Shown in pieces: positions 54,525-63,639 of a stretch of 64,000 nucleotides of DNA (position 1 is its first letter; each line of letters starts with the position of its first letter). Location: contig WELB01000021.1 of NCBI GenBank assembly GCA_009602725.1, positions 679,502 to 743,501 on the forward strand, read 5' to 3'. The position numbers and the translations under genes were made by a program. A model generated the notes under the pieces. That model ran no database searches, was not told the DNA's origin, and worked only from the letters and a program-made list of their open reading frames with translations. The DNA is from Spirogloea muscicola (lineage: Eukaryota; Streptophyta; Zygnematophyceae; Spirogloeales; Spirogloeaceae).

Positions 54525-54525
<1 letters not shown>
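54241..54525 (-). CDS. GC-rich first exon of an unknown gene, interrupted by LINE sequence
   Basis: Minus-strand ATG at 54525 opens a frame with almost all codons ending in G or C. It starts Met-Ala-Ala-Lys-Ser-Phe-Arg-Thr-Gly-Asn-Asp-Tyr and continues Arg-Tyr-Leu-Gly-Pro-Gly-Arg-Ala-Ser and Val-Thr-Asp-Thr-Thr-Phe-Thr-Lys-Asp-Val-Gly. Near 54240 it runs into a LINE hairpin tail (CCTTGCCGCC side) and the sense is lost by the stop at 54205. The start is preceded by a GGC-repeat tract. The strong third-position GC and sensible amino acids argue for a real coding exon. Family unknown. Confidence 0.45.
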
Positions 54526-54558
<33 letters not shown>

Positions 54559-54600
54559 NCGGCGGCGGCAGCGGCGGCGGCGGCGGCGGCGGGCGGGGCT
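54526..54600. repeat. GGC trinucleotide tract containing an unresolved base
   Basis: GGC/CGG repeats run from about 54526 to 54597 and contain the only N in the window, at 54559. It probably marks an assembly or base-calling problem in the repeat. The tract would encode poly-Ala or poly-Arg and may be 5' UTR of the minus-strand exon. Confidence 0.9.
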
Positions 54601-54679
54601 GGCGGGGAGCTGTTTGCCGCCTCCCCCGCTCTGCCATAGCATCTTCAGGCCCCGCAGTCGCTGCTTAGCTCGTAGTTTG

Positions 54680-55015
54680 GCCCCTTCAAACCTTGTCATT
54701 CATTTCGGGCTGGCTTCTCACAGCCCTGGCACCCATTGGGAGAGCCACTTCTTCTTTCTCGTTGGTGCACCCTAGACCGAGCCTATTTCCTCTCCCTTGG
54801 CTGGGATTCACGCAGCTACGACGGCGGAGGCGTCGACTTCCCGGGTCTCGCTTGCCGTTGGCCCGCGGCCTGCCGGTCGCCCAGCCCTACCGAACCATCT
54901 TGTCAAAATTCCCTTTTGGGCTGGCTTTTCACAGCCCTTGCCGCCACTGGGAGAGCCACTTCTCTCACAATTGCAAGCGCGGCCAGAATAACTGGTGGCT
55001 GGGAGAGGCCAGCCC
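54680..55015. repeat. LINE tails flanking the RT fragment
   Basis: Plus-oriented tails lie near 54707-54745 and 54915-54960 and a minus-oriented tail at about 54993-55015. The last abuts the RT fragment directly, so the RT piece and this tail may be from separate insertions joined end to end. Confidence 0.55.
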
Positions 55016-55615
55016 AAACCGCGCCACAGTCGCCGAGGAGCTCCATGCGGCCTTCCCCACCCTGCTGCCGTTCTTTCGGCTGGCCTACGGCCAGCCCAGT
55101 GATCTCCTATAGCGGCATGGAGCCAGAGGGGTGGAGGTCCTTCAGTCTTCCACGGGCACGCGTCAGGGGGACCCGCTGGCGGGGTTTTTCTACGCGCTGG
55201 CCCACGACCGCGCCCTGAAGGCCACGGCAGCTGCTCACCCGGGCGTCCTCATGCCCACGTATGCCGACGACACCACCCTGGTCGGGCAACCAGACGAGGT
55301 CTTGGCTGCCTTCGCCACCCTCGAGGAGCAGCTGAAGAAGATCCGCCTGGACATCCGAGCGTCGAAGTGCAGCGCTTGGTCTCCACAAGGGTTGCCAGCC
55401 CTCCTCCACCTTCCCTCCTGCTGTCAGACACCAGCCGGGGGCCTCACACTCCTCGGGGTTCCATTGGGCTCACCTACCTTCGTGGACGAGCAGCTGCGCA
55501 GCAAGCTGCAGGAGCACCTCAAGCCGGCGGCCCGCCTCCCTGAGCTGCACGATATGCAGCTAGGGCTTGCCATGCTGACGAGCAGCATAAACCTCTTGAT
55601 AAGACCATGGTAAAT
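55016..55615 (+). mobile_element. LINE reverse transcriptase fragment
   Basis: Frame 55131-55613 contains Thr-Gly-Thr-Arg-Gln-Gly-Asp-Pro-Leu (RT block 4), Tyr-Ala-Asp-Asp-Thr (block 5, with the catalytic Asp pair), Ala-Ser-Lys-Cys-Ser (block 6) and Leu-Leu-Gly-Val-Pro-Leu-Gly (block 7). Just upstream, 55020-55115 in another frame gives the preceding block (Leu-Pro-Phe-Phe-Arg-Leu-Ala-Tyr-Gly), so there is a frame change near 55120. Codons are GC-rich. The fragment ends abruptly at about 55613 where the flank of the plus DUF579 copy begins. It is likely the RT of the LINE family whose 3' ends fill the window, but no copy links the two directly. Confidence 0.8.
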
Positions 55616-55783
55616 GGGAGAGCTCTTGCGATGCACCATGTCATGCCAGATAGATTTTATATGTGCAGGGCAGGAAGAGAAGCATTGCAAGTTGTCCCGG
55701 TCCTTTAGTCTGTCATTTCTGCCAGGCCACGTTGCAGTGACATGTATGGATTGCCACTGAGCTGTTTTGTGTGCTTACTCCAG

Positions 55784-56716
55784 GAAGAGATTACAATCAT
55801 GCTCGACATCCTCCAGCAGCGGGGTCCTACCCATGTGCTTGCTTTTGGGTTGGCCCAAGTCAGCCCACTTTGGGCAGCACTGAATGCTGGTGGTCGCACA
55901 GTATTTTTGGAGGATTCACTCGATTGGATGGCGGCCACGAATCTGGTTGGTGACTTTTTACCAACTTCCGTCCTTTTGTTTGCTGCAGCATGCATGCGAC
56001 TTGCTGCGTGCACACTACTCAGCAGAGCCATCAGCTTGAAGTCGTCTAGACGGGAGAGTGACTGACATGCCCAATGTCATGCTCATAGAAAGTGATGAAG
56101 GCTGGCATCAACTTGGAAATGGGCCATACTTGTCTACAAGACAATACTCTCTCAAGCACACGAGCTGATGAGTTATGCATGCGAAGGCGGTGAGGACGGG
56201 GGTCTGCAAGCCGCATCAAGATCTGGAGTCAAGCGAGTGCAACCTCACTTTGACTCAGCTCCCTAAGTACGACCAGACTTGACACCCAACAGGCCATCTT
56301 CCTACTTCTTGAAGGCACAAATTCATTGTTCAGCTGTGCATTCCTTCTTACACAGTTGTTGTTGGTATTGTGTTGACACCATGTATTCCCTTGGTGCTTT
56401 CCTTGAGCCATGACCTTACCGATGCGTCAGTGCAGGCAACTCTTTCACGTGGATTGGGATGTTATCATCATTGATGCTCTTGTGGGCCAGCGACACAGCG
56501 CTCGTGGGCGGATGGCTCTCATCGTCACAGCTGCGGTCTTTGCCCACAACAGACAGTCACCTGGTGCAACTGACGTGCTGGTACACGATGTTACCAGGAA
56601 TGTGGAGCAAGATTGGAGCGATGAGTTTCTTTGTCTTTAGAACAAGGTTGCCTGCTCAGGGCGCTTGTGCCACTATAATGCATCTCGATATTTCAATACC
56701 ACGTCCTCCCTTTTGA
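55784..56716 (+). pseudogene. DUF579 (IRX15/GXM-like), plus copy, disrupted
   Basis: Exon 55784-55945 (acceptor TGCTTACTCCAG) encodes Val-Leu-Ala-Phe-Gly-Leu...Leu-Trp-Ala-Ala-Leu-Asn-Ala-Gly-Gly-Arg-Thr-Val-Phe-Leu-Glu-Asp. A second exon ends at 56266 (Thr-Leu-Thr-Gln-Leu-Pro, CCTAA/GTACGA). A third starts at 56436 (acceptor CGTCAGTGCAG) with Val-Asp-Trp-Asp-Val-Ile-Ile-Ile-Asp-Ala-Leu-Val-Gly, Arg-Gly-Arg-Met, Val-His-Asp and Glu-Phe-Leu-Cys. Exons 2-3 join in phase 2, as in the minus copy. Exon 2 has a frame change near 56180. In exon 3 a TAG follows Glu-Phe-Leu-Cys-Leu, where the family normally continues about 20 residues; related codons do continue past it. The Ala-Pro of the usual Asp-Ala-Pro motif is Ala-Leu here. 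These breaks suggest a decaying paralog of the 51.8-kb gene, or sequence errors. Confidence 0.65.
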
Positions 56717-57275
56717 CCTTTCCCCATGTAGTGATTTGACGTCGTTGACTCATGAGCACTGGCAGGGGTGAATCATCTGCATGCCAGGCAAGTAAGCCCC
56801 ACTGCACTTGAATGTGCCCAATATGCCATGATGAAGGGACTGTACAATGGTGACAAGCGACCTCATGGAGACTCTGGAAATTGCTTGTGTGGGTTGGTGT
56901 TTGCTCAATAGGACCAGCCTAACACCTTGCTTCATGAGCTGGCATTATGCCACTTGGGCCGTTCACTTTGCAGTTTGCTCAGCTCCATCCGTCCTTGCTC
57001 CACGTATCTGCAATTCTAGGCTGCTCTGGTGCTGGAGAAGTTGCTGGATCAGTGTGGGCAACTGCTCTGAAATTTGTCAGGCTAGATGGTGGGCAGGCCG
57101 CGGCAGGCCAAGGCGACCAAGGACGCTGACGGCCACCACAGGCTGCTCTGTGAATCATTGCTTTTGATGCAAACAAGTCTCGTCCATGCAGTGGCTGAAC
57201 TTGCTGCTGAGGCTGGCATGCTGGGCGAAGGTGACAGGCAAAAGCAGCGAGTAGTGAGGTATCCATGTCGTAAGC
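56717..57275. other. No recognisable gene
   Basis: Frames on both strands are open for up to about 150 codons without motifs or splice borders. This is the 3' flank of the plus DUF579 copy. Confidence 0.35.
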
Positions 57276-59321
57276 TTTTTCGACTTCTCCCACCACTCTA
57301 TCGCCTTCTCCCACCACAAGAGTGGTGGCAGATCTCCCACCACAAGAGTTGTGGGAGAACGAATCTTCTTTTGTCTTCTTGAAGGGATCGCAGACATGCG
57401 CCGTAGAGTCGATGTGCGCCAGGAACCTGCACAAGTAGCAGCCTCGGTTTTAAGAGTGAAAGACGCTTCCAGGAGAGGGCGGTGGCTGGGAGGGGCCAGC
57501 ACAGAAGAAAGAACGAACAAAATTTGATGGGGCCAGGGAAAGCGCTAAAGCTAGCACACATGGTATCAAGCAGCTACGAAATACTCAGTAACCCCTGCTA
57601 AGCAGCCTCAGATGTTTAGGGCCCCTCTCTTACCTTTAGCCTCGAGCTGCCCACGTGTCCGGCACCGCGTGATGGGACAGACAGCTAAAGGCTGAAAGCT
57701 TGGGGTTGCCTTCAATACTTGATCCATTCTACTGGGCTTGCCTTTCGTCTACTTCCCTATGGACCCGGGAAGTGGACGCCTCCGCCGTCGTAGCTGCTCA
57801 AATTCCAGCTAAGGAAATGTCAAAGGGAGTCGACTCGGTCTAGGGTGCAGCCCCAAGAGAAACAGCCCTTCCAATTTTCGGCAATGGCTGTGAGAGGCAG
57901 AAGGCGCGCAGTGCACAATAGTGAAGCGGAGGCCAAATCACAGCACGGCCAGCACCTGCGTGCTGGCCGTGCCGTGCTCTACCCGCAGCCTCTGGCTTTC
58001 GTCTGGGGGATTGCTTCCCGGCTGCTAGTCTTTCGGATTTGCGGCTCCTCACTCGTGGTCACTCGTGACGCCTAGTATCTGCTTTTTGCGGCATCCGGGC
58101 CTTTCCTAACCCGTCCAGTCCTTTGGGCTGGCCTCTAACAGCCACTGCTGTCAATTCGTAAGAGCTGTCTCCTTCACTGTGTCATCCATCCTACCCAAGC
58201 TCTGAGAGTCCTTTTCGGCCCATTCTGACCTTGCTCATTTTTTTCGGGCTGGCTGTTCACAGCCCTCGCCCCCCTTAGGAGAGCCACTTGTCCTTTTGGA
58301 AGAGCTCACTTCTTTTCTCAGTCTAGGGCATTGGCTGTGAGAGGCCAGCCCAAAGAATTGAACAAAGTTGATAGGGCAGGAAGGCGCAGACGGACAGATG
58401 ATTTTCAGTGACTTCTGCCAAAACTTGGCCGCAGACCAGTGCATAAGCTCCGCTTGGCCTCCATTATGGATTATGCCCACCGTGCACAGTCTCCCTCTCT
58501 TAGCTATTGTCCCTTAGCATAGGGCTTCGCTTAGTTCAGGCCCATCGTTTGCACTAGCTTCTGCCTGAATAGAGCATTTGCTCCACATGGCCTCCCTTTT
58601 GTTTCATGTACACCGCGCGTCTTCTCTCCTGGAGAGGAGCAGGTGGTGGTCGAGAACATCCACCCACTTTAAGAAGGTGGCTGGGTCGAGAAGATCGCCG
58701 AACAGCGGATTCACAGGCAGAATGTAATGTGTGGCTTGGGCAAGCTGTGCGAGTATGAGCAAGTAAGTGGCTTGTACTCCGTTGGGCTGGCCTCTCCCTC
58801 TTCTCATAGCCATTGCCCCCATTAGTATAGCTTCTTCTGTCCGAGGTGGGGTGAAGGTTTCTATCTTGAGGGTCTCCTGGGATCGCGGAAGCACTGTGGG
58901 AGATGTGCTAGCAACAGGCACACCGCCACTCCAGTGGAATTATTGTTGGCCGTCAGCAAGTCAGAATTATTTTGACAAGGTCAACAAGGGGCCGGAGAGC
59001 GACTACCACGAAGTTACATCCAAGCGGGGGCGAGAAAAGCAGCTCTCAAAGGGGTGAGGGCTGTAAACAGCCAGCCAGCTTAGACTGTACAAGGTAAGGC
59101 GAGGTGGAGAAGAAGTGACGAGAGGAGAAGCGACTGTTGTCAAGACCACAGCAGGCACCCAAAGGCGAGAGGAGAAGTGACTGTTGTCAAGACCATAGCA
59201 GGCACCCATTGTGGTCTTCAACAAATTGTCACCGGCGCCTTTGGACCTTGTTCATTCTTTGTGGGCGAAATGGCTTCTTCCCAGCCCTCGCCTTTGCACC
59301 TGAGCTGCTTCTCCTCGGCTT
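57276..59321 (+). repeat. 2-kb direct duplication, copy 1
   Basis: The segment matches 61615-63605 nearly base for base. Ends are judged by eye: CTTTTTCGACTTCTCC at the start, CTTCTCCTCGGCTT at the end. It begins with a palindromic CTCCCACCAC/GTGGTGGGAG cluster (57286-57360). It then holds, in order, a minus-oriented LINE tail (57480), an ORF-end core (57955-58075), plus-oriented tails (58124, 58242), a minus-oriented tail (58330), a diverged tail (58782), a minus one (59050) and a plus one (59265). Copy 1 has an extra 46-bp tandem unit (CGAGAGGAGAAG... at 59119 and 59165) that copy 2 lacks. Confidence 0.9.
57286..57360. repeat. Palindromic CTCCCACCAC cluster, copy 1
   Basis: TTCTCCCACCAC recurs three times and pairs with GAGTGGTGGCAGA and GTTGTGGGAGAA, giving alternative hairpins with stems of about 10-12 bp. 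The equivalent at 61625-61700 pairs better (GTGGTGGGAGAA), so copy 1 has lost one base pair. Confidence 0.75.
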
Positions 59322-59696
59322 CTCCTCGGCTGCACTTTGATGTCATTGCGTCTCGTTGAATGCGGTCATAGTTGAGATTCCTTGGACTGCACAAGTGCTT
59401 TTTGCTCTGTTCAATGAATCTATTGAGGTTCTCGCTGGAAACCAAGCCTGCATAAGATCACGGGCATGTCTCCTCAGTCAGTGCGACTGCCATTGTGTGA
59501 ACTACTTAGCTTCCAAAATTGCTTTTCAGTTGTTACAGTCTGCCAGTTGACCAATTTCAGTCTGTGGCTTCAGGCCCTTGAGATACAGCAGCCTCATATG
59601 TTGCCGAGGAATGTTGTCGCTGACTAGTTCCCTTCAGAGACAAGACGTGCTACATTCAATGCCGCAAATATCAGCAGTGTTGCTTGCGTGTCTCAC
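59322..59696. other. No firm exon
   Basis: Open frames exist on both strands (59356-59550 plus; 59218-59445 minus), without splice support. The stretch may be intron or 3' exon of the minus-strand gene whose exon lies at 59697-59956. Confidence 0.3.
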
Positions 59697-59956
59697 CTGA
59701 ATGATTTCATGGCATGCACGTTGTGCATCATCCACTGCTTGCAAGAATCTTGACACAGAATCTTGCACAAGGGCAGCATTGACAGGAGTCTGCCTGTGCA
59801 TCTCCTGCATCACTGATTGTATGATTTTTCCGCTCGTTGCAACATGGGAAGCAGCAACAAGGCCGCCTGTCTTGGGTGTTGTTGGCTGTACGCTGGCCAA
59901 TGCTGCAACAGATTCGTCATTGTTTTGATGATTACGTCTCGAGCAGCCAGAATGAC
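59697..59956 (-). CDS. Internal exon of an unknown protein
   Basis: The exon is bounded by acceptor CTCTGTGGTCGCAG and donor CATTCAG/GTGAGA; phase 1 in, phase 0 out, 86 codons. The product is polar. A Ser/Thr/Ala-rich first half with an Arg-Arg-Asn-His-Gln-Asn-Asn stretch is followed by an amphipathic helix-like half (Leu-Val-Gln-Asp-Ser-Val-Ser-Arg-Phe-Leu-Gln-Ala-Val-Asp-Asp-Ala). It could be a coiled-coil or docking region. Neighbouring exons were not found and no family is recognised. Confidence 0.45.
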
Positions 59957-60263
59957 CTGCGACCACAGAGCTAGCAGGTGCAAATTGGTCAAGCATGTGT
60001 ATTCACACTTGACTACTTCGGAAGTCAGTTCAAGTCAACGTAAAGTGATTATGGAAGCCTCTAGAAATACCAGTCTTGCTCATGAAAATGCTAGCTGTAG
60101 CCTCAAGATCCTGGCACTTAGGGTAGTGAGAGGCCTGACTACATCTTTGCTTGTAAGACTATCCTTGTCTAAGTACAAGGAGTACATCGAAATCTCTATG
60201 CTGCTTGGTGCAATTAGCAAAGGCGGAGAGAAGTGGCAATGCTGCAATCAGAGGGTGGCATGC

Positions 60264-60673
60264 TCACAGGCTGTGCTTGTGACGGGGTGAGGATAGTCGC
60301 ATATCCAGTTCCACCATATGGATAGTGGCCAAGACGAAGATTGGAAGCTGTGTCGAATGTCGGCGGAGTTCTCCGCTGCCACCGAGAAGCCAGCCTCCAC
60401 CAGGATGCCATGCATCGCATCCCGGAGGCGGTCGTGGGCCGCTGTCCGCTCTCCGCCGTGGGAACAGCGCAGAACAAGAGTGGCCAGCTCCCCAGGCTCG
60501 GCCCCTCGCTCGCCACCTTCGCACTGACGCACACCCTGGAGGAATGGCGGCGGCAGGCCCAGGAGCCGGTGGACGGCACTGCGAAATACCTCGTCCGGGA
60601 GAGTGAGGGCGTCGTTGAGGGGGAGGGCCACGCCGCGGCCCCCACAAAGGTCTGAAACGGCCGGAAGGCGCAA
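60264..60673 (-). mobile_element. LINE ORF fragment downstream of the RT
   Basis: Minus-strand frame 60248-60673 reads Asn-Asp-Ala-Leu-Thr-Leu-Pro-Asp-Glu-Val-Phe-Arg, then Arg-Cys-Ser-His-Gly-Gly-Glu-Arg-Thr-Ala-Ala-His-Asp-Arg-Leu-Arg-Asp-Ala and Ile-Leu-Val-Glu-Ala-Gly-Phe. The pattern Cys...Gly-Glu-Arg...His-(Asn/Asp)-x-Leu-Arg-Asp followed by Leu-x-Glu-Ala-Gly is typical of the region after the RT in algal and protist LINE-type ORFs. It probably fills the gap between the RT fragment at 55.0 kb and the C-terminal ends seen elsewhere. Coding sense is lost below about 60290. Confidence 0.5.
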
Positions 60674-61614
60674 GAAGCAAGCAATCTGCAGTGCCGCGGT
60701 TTGCCGCGGGGCCGCACATTTGCGGCCGCGGACGCGGCGCGGTGGCGCGGCACGCTCGGCTGCGTTGTCGTCTCATCGTGGTCGGGAGCGCGCTCCGTTG
60801 CGTCGGGGGTCTCTTCAACGCGCGCGAAGGGCGGGAAGGTGACGCGTCGAGATTCTGTCAATGCCTCCGCTTTGCACGCAGTCAGCCGCTCAAGTCGCCC
60901 GCCGGATGTCCGACGTCGATTCCTACTTATGGTTGTATACCAAAAGGAAGGGTCTTTCTCCTCGTTTCCTCGGCTTTGCGCTTTCCGCCTGATTTGGCCT
61001 CATTTGGCCTCCATTATATTTGAGTGGAAGCGCACGGCTTCCTTCTGTCCCCTTCATCGCTGATTAAAGAAGAAATGAGCGCCATTGTATGCCGGTGGGG
61101 GTTGGGGGCCTGTAGTGTTGACACTTACTGAAGTACAAGGTTCACTAAATCAGACCAATCAAGCTTAGCGGCAAGGTTCCACTTCATCTTGCACACCCTG
61201 CACAATACGATTTGCAGTTTGTGATCTGGTGCTCACAAATAGGCGACTATTCAGGCCAAGTACTGAGGCAAGTCCGTCCTACTACTCGCTCGAGAATGAG
61301 GATGCCCACTGACAGCTTCCATAGGGTCCTACTGACCATTCTAGTACTTGCCCACGCCCGCTAAGTTGGCAAATCTCTTCCTCCCCCGGCGCTACAAGAG
61401 ACCCTTACGTAGTGGAACCTCCACTTGGCAGAGGCTTTCTGCAGCTTAACGTTTTCGAGTTCATTCAGACTACTCAATATGAAAAGTCCCCCGGAATTTA
61501 ATCAAAGCTATGGCGTTGGCCTTAATCGATCCTCTGCAGCAGCTGCAGCACAACTCTGGTCTTGAGAGAGGTAGGCTATGGAGGCTGGGAAGTGACCTTG
61601 ACATGATCTTGACT
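60674..61614. other. GC-rich then ordinary sequence; no recognisable gene
   Basis: GC-rich to about 60850, with open frames on both strands that look like composition artefacts; AT-richer afterwards. I see no exon or repeat I can name. Confidence 0.35.
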
Positions 61615-63605
61615 CTTTTTCGACTTCTCCCACCACTTTATCGCCTTCTCCCACCACAAGAGTGGTGGCAGATCTCCCACCACAAGAGTGGTGGGAGAAG
61701 GTATCTTGTTTTGTCTTCCTGAAGGGATCGCAGACATGCGCCGTAGAGTCGATGTGCGCCAGGAACCTGCACAAGTAGCAGCCTCGGTGTCTAGAGTGAA
61801 AGACGCTTCCAGGAGTGGGCGGTGGCTGGGAGGGGCCAGCACAGATGAAATAATGAACAAAGTTCGATGGGGCCAGGGAAAGCGCTAAAGGCAGCACACA
61901 TGGTATCAAGCAGCTACGAAATACTCAGCAACCCCTGCTAAGCAGCCTCAGATGTTTAGGGCCCCTCTCTTACCTTTAGCTTCGAGCTGCCCACGTGTGC
62001 GGCACAGCGTGATAGGACAGACAGCTGAAGGCTGAAAGCTTGGGGTTGCCTTCAATACTTGATCCATTCAACTGGGCTTGCGTTTCGTCTACTTCCCTAT
62101 GGACCCGGGAAGTGAACGCCTCCGCCGTCGTAGCTGCGCAAATTCCAGCTAAGGAAATGTCAAAGGGAGTCGACTCGGTCTAGGGTGCAGCCCCAAGAGA
62201 AACAGCCCTTCCAACTTTCGGCAATGGCTGTGAGAGGCAGATGGCGCGCAGTGCACAATGGTGAAGCGGAGGCCAAATCACAGCACGGCCAGCACCTGCG
62301 TGCCGGCCGTGCCGTGCTCTAGCTGCAGCCTCTGGCTTTCGTCAGGGAGATTGCTTCCCGGCTGCTAGTCTTTCGGATTTGCGGCTCCTCACTCGTGGTC
62401 ACTCGTGACGCCTAGTATCTGCTTTTTGCGCCATCCGGCCCTTTCCTAACCCGTCCATTCCTTTGGGCTGGCCTCTCACAGCCACTGCTGTCAATTCGGA
62501 AGAGCTGTCTCCTTTACTGTGTCATCCATCCTACCCAAGCTCTGAGAGTGCTTTTCGGCCCATTCTGACCTTGCTCATTTTTCTCGGGCTGGCTGTTCAC
62601 AGCCCTCGCCCCCCTTAGGAGAGCCACTTATCCTTTTGGAAGAGCTCACTTCTTCTCTCAGTCTAGGGTATTGGCTGTGAGAGGCCAGCCCAAAGAATTG
62701 AACAAATTTTATAGGGCAGGAAGGCGCAGACGGACATGATTTTCAGTGACTTCTGCCAAAAGTGCGCCGTGCATGAGCTCCGCTTGGCCTCCCTTATGGA
62801 TTATGCGCACCGTGCACAGTCTCCCTCTCTTAGCTATTAGGTCCCTTAGCATAGGGCTTCGCTTAATTCAGGCCCATCTTTTGCACTAGCTTCTGCCTGA
62901 ACAGAGCATTTGCTTCACATGGCCTACCTTTCGTTTAATATACACCGCGCGTCTTCTCTCCTGCAGAGGAGCAGGTGTTGGTCGAGAACATCCACCCACT
63001 TTAAGAAGGTGGCTGGGTCGAGAAGATCGCCGAATAGCGGATTCACAGGCAGAATGCAATGTGTGGCTTGGGCAAGCTGTGCGCGTATGAGCGAGTAAGT
63101 GGCTTGTACTCCATTGGGCTGGCCTCTCCCTCTTCTCATAGCCATTGCCCCCATTAGTATAGCTTCTTCTGTCCGAGGTGGGGTGAAGGTTTCTACCTTG
63201 GGGGTATCCTGGGATCACGGAAGCACTGTGGGAGATATGCTAGCCACAGGCACACCGCCACTCCAGTGGAATCATTGTTGGCCGTCAGCAAGTCAGAATT
63301 ATTTTGACAAGGTCAACAAGGGGCCGGAGAGCGACTACCACGAAGCTACATCCGAGCGGAGGGGGGCGAGAAAAGCAGCTCTCAAAGGGGTGAGGGCTGT
63401 AAACAGCCAGCCAGCTTAGACTGTACAAGGTAAGGCGAGGTGGACGAGGCGAGAGGAGAAGTGACTGTTGTCAAGACCACAGCAGGCACCCGTTGTGGTC
63501 TTCAACAAATTGTCACCGGCGCCTTTGGACCTTGTTCATTCTTTGTGGGCGAAATGGCTTCTTCCCAGCCCTCGCCTTTGCACCTGAGTTGCTTCTCCTC
63601 GGCTT
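61615..63605 (+). repeat. 2-kb direct duplication, copy 2
   Basis: Near-identical counterpart of 57276-59321. It holds the better-preserved palindrome (61625-61700), the ORF-end core at about 62285-62405, and the same order of LINE tails (hairpins near 61830, 62464, 62586, 62675, 63116, 63400 and 63547). Differences from copy 1 are scattered substitutions and small indels, plus the missing 46-bp tandem unit. The flanks differ from those of copy 1 on both sides. Confidence 0.9.
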
Positions 63606-63639
63606 TGCAGTAAGACGGCGTCAGCCATTTCAGCTGGAG

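Noticed and set aside
57276-57360. Transcription terminator or tRNA-like fold in the palindromic cluster
   Set aside because: The pairing is explained by repeated CTCCCACCAC/GTGGTGGGAG units; there is no T-loop, anticodon arm or Pol III terminator arrangement.
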